Assembly (NCBI GenBank): GCA_914767715.1
Contig: OU612066.1
Coordinates: 31,284,283-31,348,282 of the forward strand
Direction: 5' to 3'
DNA length: 64,000 nt
Source: Membranipora membranacea
Taxonomy: Eukaryota > Bryozoa > Gymnolaemata > Cheilostomatida > Membraniporidae
Under the pieces are notes generated by a model. The model was given only the letters and a program-made list of their open reading frames with translations, was not told the origin of the DNA and made no database searches. Within the stretch, counting starts at the first letter, position 1. Every line of letters starts with the position of its first letter. Positions 12,627 to 23,631 of the stretch are shown one piece after another. The position numbers and the translations under genes are program-made.

Positions 12627-13910
12627 TGTAGTATTGTAAACTGTCCCCGCGCGAAAACAACCCCCGGACACTTTACAATATTGTAAACTGTCCCGGGGAC
12701 ACTTTACAATAAAAACAGGCCTATTGTAAACTGTCCCCCCCTATTGTAAACTGTCCCCCCTATTGTAAACTGTCCCCCCCCCCTATTGTAAACTGTCCCC
12801 CCTATTTGTGACTGTCCATATCGAGGGCCCAGCTGTTTATCACCATTCTAAATGGGTCAGATCATCTAACTGGAGCATACCATGATGTTCTGGCTGCCAC
12901 TATGATGGCCAAAGTTGTACCATGGGGATGGTGGTGGTATCTCATTGAATGAGTGTATAAAGCCTCTTTTTCATATGGTACTTTGTAGATCTATTTTTTG
13001 CAAACACTAGTTATTTGAAGCTCCTATGATTTAGAGATGTCTGGTTTGCGAAGAAAGGTGCACTAAGCCAACAGTGGATAGATGTGTAGTTGCCACATCA
13101 CAGAACACACATACTTTCTTTGCCGGTTCATGAGCCGCGCGAAAACAACCACCCCATTCATTCATCATAAAATCTACCTCCGTCAAGCATTTGCCTGTGA
13201 GTGCTGAAAGTCAGTCACAAGTGAGACCTGGAGAAATAACCACTTTTGAGGTTTTCATATTGTGCGGCCTGGTATTGGACTGTAAAACATTGCTTAAGCC
13301 GCGCGAAAACAACCAAGAACGTGAAAGTCAGTCACATGTGAGACTTGGAGAAATAACCTTTCATCACTCACAGGCAAATGCTTGATTGAGGTAGATTTCA
13401 AGATGACTGAATGGGGTGGTTGTTTTCACGCGGCTCATGAACTTGCAAAGAACGACATATCATCCGTTGTGTCATTAATTTCTAACCTTTAAATCCAAAA
13501 TTAGGTACACAGTCACCTTATGACAATCACATTATGGCTGCCAAATCATGGTTCATTATGATTGAGACTTTTTGACAGATAATCTTTATAAGACACTTTG
13601 GGGGGTGGTTGTTTTGGCGCGGCTTAAGCAATATTTTACAGTCCAATACCAGGCGGTACAATATGAAAAACTCAAAGGTCGTTATTTCTCCAGGTCTCAC
13701 ATGTGACTGACTTTCATCACTCACAGGCAAATGCTTGATTGAGGTAGATTTCAAGATGACTGAATGGGGTGGTAGGGGGGACAGTTTACAATAGGGGGGG
13801 GACAGTTTACAATAGGCCTGTTTTTATTGTAAAGTGTCCCCGGGACAGTTTACAATATTGTAAAGTGTCCCGGGGTTGTTTTCGCGCGGAGGACAGTTTA
13901 CAATACTACA
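12627..13910. mobile_element. Foldback transposon inserted in an exon, CCGG target duplication
   Basis: Ends are TGTAGTATTGTAAACTGTCC and its inverse; the arms run well over 100 bp and contain repeated ATTGTAAACTGTCCCCCC units. CCGG occurs immediately left (12623-12626) and right (13911-13914), while the equivalent exon in copies B-D has it once. A second, nested inverted repeat lies at about 13127-13442, with ends reading GAGCCGCGCGAAAACAACC. There is no transposase frame. Confidence 0.92.
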
Positions 13911-14872
13911 CCGGGACATCCATCTGCAAGGTACACTGGAATCCACTTCCTTTGTGTCGATTAATTGGATCAATTGTCATTCTGGGAAAAAACAACAACC
14001 TAGGTCACACCACTATGACGGACTCATATATATTCATAATGCTGCATTAAGAGATATGTTGAAGTTGGATGACACCCCCAGTGGACGAATCAATGAGCCA
14101 TATCGACTCCAAAAGCCCTGTGTACTGTACAGTGCTACTAAGATTATAAGTGACAGTGGTGATATGGTATGAGTTAACTGTGATACAGACGTGAATTACA
14201 GGTGAGATGGTGCAAGCAGTTTCTGTGCTTATCAAACACCAGTCAATGGCTTCTAGTGAGAATCTGGGTTCAAATTCCAGAATTTCATCATGTAAGCATG
14301 CTAACCAAAAACACATTCTACATGCGATGGTAAGCTAATAGAATTCCCACAATGTCACTTACAGCCGGGAATCAAAGTTATCAATGACCAGCATGGAATA
14401 CCGTCTGACAGTCAAAACTTACAGGTATTGCTTGTTACATAGAGAGTTCCAATTTGCCTCTCCTCAGTTTATCTCAGTGAAACTAAACGGTCTAGTATTG
14501 GTACGGCCACGTCCCGTACTCAAATTACAGTCAATCGTTTGCCCAAAGGCTGAAATGAGAAATAAACAGACGATTTTGGTTTCTTAATTTGATGTCCTTG
14601 GATTATAAAAAACTTTGAATGCAATTTGACAAGCTGTCCACCAATAATAGTTCATTCGATAACATGATGGGCTGAGGAAAAACTCCTGCTACCAAATGCA
14701 AATCACACAGATATTATTATGAATGTTTCTTTGTCAACCCGTCATAACTTTTCAGAGGCGGTTCAGATCTTTGCAGCCAAAATCGTCAGTTAAATTTTAA
14801 GGAGTTTTTGTTGACCAGAAACTATATTTCAACAAACACATTGATTGCCTGATATCTAAATGTAAGACTGGC

Positions 14873-15226
14873 ATGTTTTTAATGCGTAAACTGAAATTAA
14901 TTACTCTAAATGTTGAAGGTCTAAAAAATGTTTATACTACAAACATTCGTTCCATCATGTGCTATTCCATTCCAGCATTTTATACTTTTTTGTCTGACCA
15001 CAACAAATCAAGGCTTGAAAGTGTGCAAAAAGCAGCATTGAGAGTTATCCACCCAGAATCCAACTATGAGGAGCGCTGTTTAGCTCTGCAACTTATCAAC
15101 CTCAATGACTTTATGTTTACAATCTGTGCTAATCATTTCAGTAATATTTTAAGAAATGAGTCCTATCCTCTGTACAATTGTATCATTTTTAATACCAATC
15201 CAAGAGTATCCTCACGTAATGCCTAA
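14873..15226 (+). mobile_element. Non-LTR retrotransposon fragment (reverse transcriptase C-terminus)
   Basis: The 117-codon frame contains SRLESVQKAALRVI followed by YEERCLALQLINL and a downstream HFSNIL segment. This resembles the region after the palm in CR1/Jockey-type reverse transcriptases, where KxxLExVQKxALRxI is recurrent. The upstream catalytic part is missing. It sits in intron 1 of pseudogene A in the opposite orientation. Confidence 0.75.
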
Positions 15227-15599
15227 AAATTCAGGCCCAGACGCAGTCGTACTATTAAATGCTAGAGCAGTTTTTGTAATTACTTCATGAATTTTTACAA
15301 TAACAATTTTATGTACAACTGAGTTACACCAAGAGCTGCCATATACATATATTTCTTCATCATCATCGCCATGATATCGTATGTAAAAATACAAATCAAT
15401 CATGATTGAAAGTAAGATGAGATAAAAGTAACAACGAAGAAATTATTACCATTGACAAGAAGTAAACTTGCTACAACAAGAATCGATTTCTCCATATTGG
15501 AGGATTAGAAAGCAACCTGTACAGTTTGTGTTTTGGCTAGTCGGGCTTCTTCACTCAGGAGAATGCTTTAAAGAACTGATATCAGTTGCAAATTACACA

Positions 15600-15715
15600 C
15601 TCTATTTATAGCTGAGATTACGCTATTTTGTTTTATGGCAAAGTTTCATCTAGTGCTAGAAGGTAATCTTCTAGGATTAGGGGAGATGTTGGCACAAGGA
15701 AGGAATGAGGATATC
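15600..15715 (-). promoter_or_regulatory. Promoter module, copy A
   Basis: On the minus strand, a TATAAATA box (15610-15603) lies about 110 bp upstream of the ATG. It is preceded by a CATTCCTTCCTTG-rich block (about 15713-15681) also found before copies B, C and D. A conserved AACTGATATCAGTT segment sits between the TATA box and the ATG. Confidence 0.55.
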
Positions 15716-16284
15716 AAGAGAGTATAGATATTTATAAATCAGTGCCGATACCACAATATCAGTGAATTAGCGCTAGATGTAGCCCACTGCTATTTCACAT
15801 CAGTGGAGCCAGAACTTTGACGTTATATCTATCATTCAGTAAAAGATTAATGGGGTTTCTACATGGTTTCACTTAGGCTAAATTACATGTAATAAATATC
15901 AAATCACTGTTTCCTTCCAGTGAACGGCGCCAAAAATCTTCTAGAACAGGTATATATTTACATTTCCCTGGTGAAATATTTACGTACCATAATTATTATT
16001 TTATGTTGATTGAACAAGAATCTTCTGACCAGAACCAACCTATTTTCAAGTCGATGCAAATAAGCAAATAGCAGTCCATATATCAGTTTGCAGGGAATTC
16101 TCAAGGAAGGCTACTGAAATCCCTGATGCTTGTAACCATTGCCCAAGTGTCTTTTGAGAGTAGAATATTGACCATCAACCTTATCATGTCATTATAATAT
16201 TAATACTTACTGTATAATGCTGCAATATCTTAAAATATCATGGGAACTCATGATATATATATATATATATATCAAGTTTACGAC

Positions 16285-16620
16285 CTAACTTAGAGCAATA
16301 CAGTGATAGCCAACTACGACCAATACAGACTCTACAAAAAAATGCTCTGCGAATCATTAAGAGAATCGGACCAGGGGGTCACATTTCTAGTCATTTTAAA
16401 AACTTTAAATCATGCTATTGCAAATGCTTTTTTAATACAGAACTTTAAAACTTTTATTAAGATCATATTCAATTCAAGATATTTTAAATATGAAAACAAA
16501 CCATGACTATAACACTAGGTCCAACAATCTTAAAATTATTAAGACCAACAACAAGCGAGGAGAGAGGTCCTTGTTGAGCAATGGCATATCCTTGTTCAAC
16601 AAGTACCTTTTGGGAGTTTG
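16285..16620 (+). mobile_element. Degenerate non-LTR retrotransposon 3' fragment
   Basis: Two overlapping frames (16303-16506 and 16490-16684) together read like the end of a LINE reverse transcriptase: a SDQG segment, a long hydrophobic/aromatic stretch, then HDYNTRSNN and a GERSLLSNGISLFN-like motif. The frame change near 16500 shows decay. Confidence 0.6.
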
Positions 16621-17812
16621 GACGGGGCCAGGGTGCGATCTCACAGTTGGGCTGGCGGGGCGTCTCTGGTCGTGCGGTGGATAGCGGGTACGGTGGGCAT
16701 GTTTTGTCTGGGCTTGTCATGATGTTCGTGTAGTGTCTTTTTAATTAGTTGGAGGGTTGGCTGCCACTCTAGTTCACAGACTATCAGGCTGACCCATGCT
16801 TTTATTTACTTTCTTAGACATTTATTTCTCTTAATTTACAATGTTTCTTAATAGCAAAATACAAAAAAAAAAAAAAAAAATGTTGGTCAATTATAATCTA
16901 GGGCCAAGATATGTTGAAATGCAGAAATAATTTGATCAGATCATAAGTTCAATCCGATCACAAACGCTGTTATTAAAAAAAAAGAAATAAAGAGTAGTTC
17001 ATAGAGTTTTTGTGGACCTACACTGGCTTTGCCTGCGGAGAAAAAGTAACTCCGAATAATTCATCTGCCAAGACTAACTAGGCACCATCGCTCCCTGCTC
17101 ATGGGTTCAAAGGCTCCTCAGACTTACTGGCTGTGGAATATCAAGTTCCAGACTTGGCCACTTGTAAGAACCTGGCTGAAGAAATACTCAAAAATTGATA
17201 TGCAGTCACCTGAACAAAGATTGGGTCTTAGAAAGTCTCAATAATGTACCAAGCTTCATAACTGTTGCTTAGGTCATTATGGAGAGAAAATATGCAGGTA
17301 TGACAATCTAAAAGATATTTTTTCAAGTAAACTGATAGAAATATGTAAGGCTAACCTGCTTGCATGCAGCTGACTTGCAGCACCTGACTGTGATCCCATC
17401 AGCTCTTGACTGATCACAATTTCTGATGGGTTGCCAACAGCTGTTTTTTGTGAGTGGAGGCTGTCATGGCAAGTATAACCATAGAAGAATGACAAGGGTG
17501 ACTTTCACTTAACTTATGGCCCCACATGTTAGATAACCTTACTGTGACTGTATCGCTATCACAGTACTAGTAGTGCTTATGAGCGCATGCATGACCAAAC
17601 ATTAATGTTTGCTGGACAACAACGAAAACGGGACATTTGTATGTGACAACAGTTTTATTTAGTTCTGTCGAACTGATAATATGATATTGGCATTCATACA
17701 CTTTGATGAAAGATCTGATCTTTGGGGAAGATTATAATTCCGACTACTGGCCAAAGAAAAAAAAAGAGTCTCAAAATTAGAAAAATGTACAAAACTATTG
17801 AGGCTGATATAA

Positions 17813-17965
17813 ATACTAAATTACTGCTGCCCTCAGGCAAATCTGTGCTCATTGGATTCAGTATTGCTCCAAGATAAGTAATTGAGGCCTTAATCTCAGA
17901 ATTATCACCTAATGAGCAAATAATTTGCGCAAACTGATCTTCAAAATCAGGGTATGAAATTAACC
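17813..17965. mobile_element. Half copy of a foldback element
   Basis: TACTGCTGCC, then CACCTAATGAGCAAATAATT and CAAAATCAGGGTATGAAA, in the same order as one arm of the element at 38016-38405. The inverted second arm is not present here. Confidence 0.6.
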
Positions 17966-18213
17966 CACGAGGTGATGCATATCAACCTATTATCATCAAA
18001 GAAAAAAACAGATAAAAAAAAATCTCCTTACAAAACTATACCTACTAAGTTATGATTAAAACTTAAATGAAATTAAAGATAAATTTCCATGTAAGCAATT
18101 CACATGAGTTCAATATAAGCAAATGACAACTGTTCCCAGATTTAGCTATGATTTGGTAGAGGAGGATGTGATTCAGTCACTATGGTAACTTAGGAGTCGC
18201 TGCAACTCATTTA

Positions 18214-21014
18214 TTAGAATATAACACGTTCAATGCTTGGCTCTGCTATGTTGCTGGTTGCTAGTGGACTGATTGTTGGAGGCACTGGTTGACGCGATTG
18301 TCCTGGCTGTCCATCATTACCTGGTTGACCAGGTGCTCCTATTGGTTGTCCGGGAGAACCAGGCTGTCCAGAAGGTGCTGACCGCCCAGGAACACCCGGT
18401 GCACCATTCTGTCCAGCAGCACCAGGCTGTCCAGCAGCACCTGGTTGACCAGGTGCTCTTCTTGGTGGTGGTGGAGGACCAGGAGGTCCATCAGGACCAG
18501 GCTGTCCAGCAGGACCGGGCTGTCCTGCACCAGGGAAACCTGGTTGAAAGTTGAATACTAAAATAAAAAAAATTGCGTAATGAAAATACCCTGAACCATT
18601 CATAGGCATTGTTAGTTTTGTGCGTTACTCACACTATCTTAAAGATATGTGGGCGGTTAAGTCAGCAATACTTACACGCATGCAACATGAATGGATTATT
18701 TAATTTTGTACCAGCTAATCAAATCTAACTTACCACGCTGGGGGAGAACACTACATCTGATCCTACAGACTCCACTTCCTTGACCTGATGTGGTTGCATA
18801 GAGACGGTTGAGTCCAATGTATGTGTGTCTGAAGGTTGGGCTGTATAGAGCTGTGGATCCAGTGTGGAGGGTCAATCCCTGAGATGAAAACACGCTCAGT
18901 TGGTTGTTCTCAACTCTGTATGATACCCAGCTGCAATGATATGAGCAATGGAAATTAAAAAAAATAATCTGGGGTGTAGTACTCGTTCCACAAACTTTAG
19001 GCCTAGATCAATAATGGTGCTCCTTAGTCAGACGCCCCCAAACCCTTGCCTCCCCCTTTTGCTCGCGGTGTGACGGCCCCCTTGCACTTGTAAGAACCAT
19101 ACAGCCACACATTCCATCAAAAAGGCTGCCTGGCATATAATTTACTTTTGCATAATAACTATTGCCTCTTTCATACGAAGAACAAAGATGGTAAATAAAT
19201 GGATTCCAAGTGTATGAAGAAACCTTGTACTCTATAGATAGATAGTTTTACTGAAATATAAAAATATCTTACCTGAAATGATTGTTTTCAGGCTCAGTGT
19301 GAGCTTTGGTTAGTGCCCAATCCAGGTAGGCGCTGCTTGTTCTGGATACGGCCTTACTAGCAACTCTGGCATTCAGTCCAAATCCATAAATGAATGGAGT
19401 AGAACTTGTTTTAACTGAAAATATAAAAAGAAAATGTAAATACGCAGTTTATAGTTTTCTCATTTTATCCTGAATAAGCATCAAACCCTAAGGCATCATC
19501 ACAAAATACACTAGGTATAGTTTCTCTAATTTGAATTATTCCAGATAGGGAAGGTTGAAAAATGATGCAATGCAATATTTCTAATATGTGACGGAAATTA
19601 GCTCAGTGCTAATATTTAGAAGAGTGTTGTGTTATTATTTAATAATCTTGCCTTCGCTCATTGGATCACAGTTACAATGGGCTAGAAATAACACAAAGCA
19701 GACATAATAGCCTAATATTCTGTAATTTTATAAAATTAAAATGTGTTTCTGGCTGAGCCACAAATTTCTTGGAGGAAGTTTAGCCATTCAGGAAAATATT
19801 GGAACATAATATAGTAAATTCCTGCCAAGTTCAGCTCATGCTCATGTCACCATGTAAAAGGTCATCTACTTACAAGTTGCCAATCGGTCTTCAGCAAAAC
19901 TGTAAATAAACGCATTCTGTTCCGGCACATCCATCTGCAACGTACACTGGTACCCACCACCTCCAAATCGGTTCAGTGGATCGATTGTCATTCTGCAAAT
20001 ATGAATTAGAAATTGAGAATAGATGATGATGCCCATATGACCAATGAGTTAGGGTTGTCTCTAACTCAGTGATATGACACGATACGACAATAGTCAAAAG
20101 ATTTTGCACACTGAGAAAAATTACCACATGAAGGGTGAACATGCTGATTTGAATGCCTGTTAAAAATGATGAAGGACCTCAATCCATTATTATGATTGAC
20201 TCATAAAAAACACAGGTGACTGTATAGAAAATCATGTGGAATGACTAGTTTGAGTTGCTGTCGGTCAAAAAAAATGTTAGTTGCAACAAGCCTAACATTT
20301 TTTAAGCGGTGCTATCCATAATTGTAGAAGTTGTCCTTTTCAGCTGGACAATTAGAGTCATCATTACCAATAGAAAATCATAATTAGAAAACACTCAAAC
20401 TTACTGGTATTGTTTGCTACAGAGAGAATTCCAGATTTCTTGTCGCCTGTCAATCTCCGTAAATCTAAATGGACCAGTATTTCTACAGCCCTGCCCAGTT
20501 CTCAAATTACAGTCAATTGTTTGTCCCAGCACTGAAATGAAATATAATAGCCTTAAAGTGATATATCCCATTTTAAGTTTCTCAAGAACTACTTGTCCCA
20601 TTCCAAAAATCCCTTCACTGACATGTCGGTAGTGGTTGGACTAAGATTTCATACTACAATTCTTTTTAAACTTCATGATTCCTACTTTGTAAATTAACTA
20701 AAATATATTGAAAACATATACGCAGCAATGGGCAAAATGATGCAGTAAAATAGGTTATGCAAAAGTGTGATGAAAATATTCCTGTACTTAACCACGTCAT
20801 CCAAATTCACAGGAAACAAAACAGAAATTGCCCTTTGAAAATGATTAGAAGACACATCGCTGTTTTTTAAATGTTGAAACTTGATGAATTTGTTTAGTCT
20901 AAGATGGTTATTGATGAGTAACCCAACCTCTGACTCAAAATTAACAACAAGTTTGAGACTACACTTACCATTCACAAGGAGTAAGCTCGCAACAATTACA
21001 ATTGTTTTCTCCAT
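18214..21014 (-). CDS. Copy B: secreted protein with short collagen-like tail (324 aa)
   Basis: Exons 21014-20969, 20531-20405, 19992-19874, 19414-19273, 18930-18734 and 18557-18214 total 975 nt with consistent phases. The first exon is a signal peptide ([16 protein letters not shown]). The next four form a roughly 200-residue domain with conserved cysteines in [17 protein letters not shown] and VCRIRC, and conserved stretches such as AFIYSFAED and [11 protein letters not shown] do not recognise the fold. The last exon encodes about 25 Gly-X-Y triplets, mostly GQP or GAP, interrupted by a [11 protein letters not shown] block, and ends SPLA...EPSIERVIF. The product is probably secreted, with the tail possibly trimerising. 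It is the second of four tandem copies. Confidence 0.9.
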
Positions 21015-23631
21015 TTCTAAGGGTTTAAATGACTCCTGTATTTAAAATTTGGTATATTTGCTATTTGCTTTTGTCTGGGTACCTCACTGAAGAGAACGCT
21101 CAAAAGAACTGATATCAGTATGCAAAGCACCCCTTTGTTTTATAGGCCGTTGTTGCAGAAGATCAATCAGGTATCGATGGTAACCTTCTACGAATTTGCT
21201 GAGGCGATGACAAAACAAGGAAGGGAACGAGGAAATGTAATGATTATAAATGATTCGTTAATAGGTACTAAACCTTGTTAATGATTGACCTTCCAACGCA
21301 AGCATGGACCAGAAACTCTAACGTAGGTCAAAAGATTTATGGAAATTTCCACATAGCTTCATTTGAACATATCTTTCAATCATAATTTCCTTGTCGTGAA
21401 TAGCACAGAAAGTCTTCAAACTATACAATATTTCTAACTTGATAAATGTTTTTCCTTGTTAGGAAAATTATTACGTGTTAGCGAAATATTTTAATTGAGG
21501 AAATTAAGGAAATAGTAGCTTATCATTAAGGTTTTTCTAGTTTCCAGAATCAAAGCATTTATTTATTTATTTATTCCAGCTTTGCATGGAGTTTGTGGAG
21601 ACAGTTAAGCATCCTATGTGTGGTACCATTATCAGATCTCCCTATATTTTCAATAAACAGATTTTAATTCCTTTAAATTACGAGGCTGGGAAGTTCAGAA
21701 TGAAAATCACTGCTTAGTGTTATTCATAGAGTTATTATATACTCTCTATGGTGTTATTACTCTACGGTGTTATTACTCCAAGTCCAGTTGGGCCTATGCA
21801 GCAAACTATATTTCTAGTAGTATGCATTCAGATTCTCTGTCATTCGAAATCTGAAACTATAATTCTCATCATGCGCAATCAATAGTGCATAGCCAGTTTC
21901 CTAATTGTCATAGATTGGGAATCACTTTTAGTTTGGCATTGGGCGGAGTATCTCGCGCTGTTTGCAAGATCAAATCCATTATTCATATTGACGTTCAAGT
22001 CGAGGATTTTTTTTTGGCTCAATATTACTCGAGATCACCATAGATGGAAAGAGCTTATAGCTTTTCATTGAATAAAAACAATAAATGAACGAAAATATAT
22101 ATTGTAGTGATTATATTGATAATTTATTTGTTAACATTTTTCCTACCCCTGCTCAAGCGATATCTCATGATATTGAGGGTGAGAAAATGTTCCTCAAGGA
22201 AGGCAAACAGGCCCGTGTTCCCCAAATATCAACAGATGTACTCAGCGAAAGTACTAATACTCAGCAAAATAAATCGAGGGACACTCAGCTAAAACAATTC
22301 CAAAACAAAGGATGAACCAGTATCTGCTCCGGGTGACAGTGCTGCCAATATTTGCTGCCAGTGATCAAGTCTGCTGTTCAAATTAGAAACCTGTTAATTC
22401 ACCTAACGCTCTGGTTCAAGACAACCTATGTACCAAAGCAATCTAATAGTCCTGCAACAATGTAAAGTCTGGCAACAATTGATAGTCTGGCAGCTATTTC
22501 TGCAGTAGTTATGCAATATTTTTACACCGAAAAAATTCATAGCACTTCTTTATAAAAATATTTTTCTACTCCAGAACTAGCTTCCAGGATATGTATTCTG
22601 TGGTCTTTGAACGTGGGAGAGGGCTTGCCCAATACTGGATAAGTAAACACTATAAGCTATCCATGAATAATCCACATCCTCATTGAGCCCACCTTCAAGG
22701 TAACAAGTGGGCGGTACCATAACTTACATAGTACAAGACTGAGCCAAGCCATTCATCTACTCGCTATATATGTGATTGTATCATTGTGATACACCCTCAG
22801 GTAAGGCTTGAGAAAAGAAACCAAAACAAGTGAAAATTCTACGTTTTCATTTAAATCAAGGTGAACACTCATACCCATATATTCATATATCACCTAGATC
22901 ACACTTTGAATCAAGCTACAAGTGCAGGTAAGCTGCCCCCTCCTACTACCCCCCCCCCCCCAAACAAACTCGCATCAGAGTATATCTTGCCAATGCCAAA
23001 GGAGTAATTTTTTTTCAGCGGATGTTGACTTGATTGGTAGTATTGCAAGGGATAATTAAAATGGAAAACTGAGGCGTGCGCGAAGATGTTAGTCATCGCA
23101 CATTTGGGAATGCAAGAACATATTGGTTATGAATTTACAGCACTAAAGTGATTCAAACAGTGGTCAAATCAGGGTTGTCCCTGGAGATGAATTTGGGAAA
23201 TCCTATTTAATAGGTTTGCTTTACTCCTTTCTGGCTTTGAGGAGACAAAATGATGCATTGCTTGACTTTCCATTGAGGTAACTTGGGCTTTGGTGTTTTT
23301 GTTGTATTTTTTGTTAATAATGTAACGTATTTTATCATTAAAACAAAGTTTTTATGACCATAAATGGGAAAATAAAAGAAAGCTTAGTGGTTATGAATGT
23401 CAAGTCTCTTTTTTGGCAATGTATGCACAAGGCAGCCGATGAATTCACCATTACATGTCCAATAGTGAGGGCAACTAAAACAATACAACTATTAATCAAG
23501 TTATAAGTGTTAAAATGTGGTAAGAGGTAAAAGAGAGAGACGCAGATTTGTACTATTGTACTATTGAAGTATCGACAAAATTAGCAACAGTGTTTGTATA
23601 ACTCAATTATGAGGAGATTGTTCTGAAATTA
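21015..23631. other. Spacer between copies B and C
   Basis: The promoter module of copy B lies at about 21100-21240. The rest contains a TTTA repeat at about 21557-21576, a poly-C run at 22951-22963 and an open plus frame at 22085-22315 with no recognisable similarity. I see no supported gene. Confidence 0.45.
21105..21240 (-). promoter_or_regulatory. Promoter module, copy B
   Basis: TATAAA on minus at 21144-21139, ACTGATATCAGT near 21110, and the upstream block TTCCTCGTTCCCTTCCTTG with GTCATCGCCTC at 21236-21204. Order and spacing match copies C and D. Confidence 0.6.

Larger units (their letters stand above)
12254..15495 (-). pseudogene. Copy A: broken collagen-tailed secreted protein gene
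   Basis: Exons match copies B-D. The signal exon 15495-15450 is intact (starts MEKSILVVAS). Exon 2, 14549-14423, keeps the normal 127 nt but has a TGA at 14466-14464 and has lost one conserved cysteine (GRGR for GxGC). Exon 3, 13981-12575, is split by a transposon at 12627-13910; removing it and one CCGG copy restores exactly 119 nt, the length in all intact copies. Exon 4 survives at about 12367-12254, its acceptor region replaced by an AGCACT repeat and its donor lost. Exons 5 and 6 (collagen tail) are absent. Intron 1 holds a retrotransposon fragment on the other strand. Confidence 0.9.
15496..18213. other. Spacer between copies A and B
   Basis: Next to copy A it holds that copy's promoter module (about 15600-15715). 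Further on it has a TA run (16254-16271), a second LINE fragment (16285-16620), a poly-A run (16862-16880) and a half copy of the 38-kb foldback family (about 17813-17965). No host gene was seen. Confidence 0.5.

Noticed and set aside
13191-13754. Paired plus and minus frames with the same peptide
   Set aside because: Both arms of the inverted repeat within the CCGG-target element read the same short peptide; no sign of a real protein.
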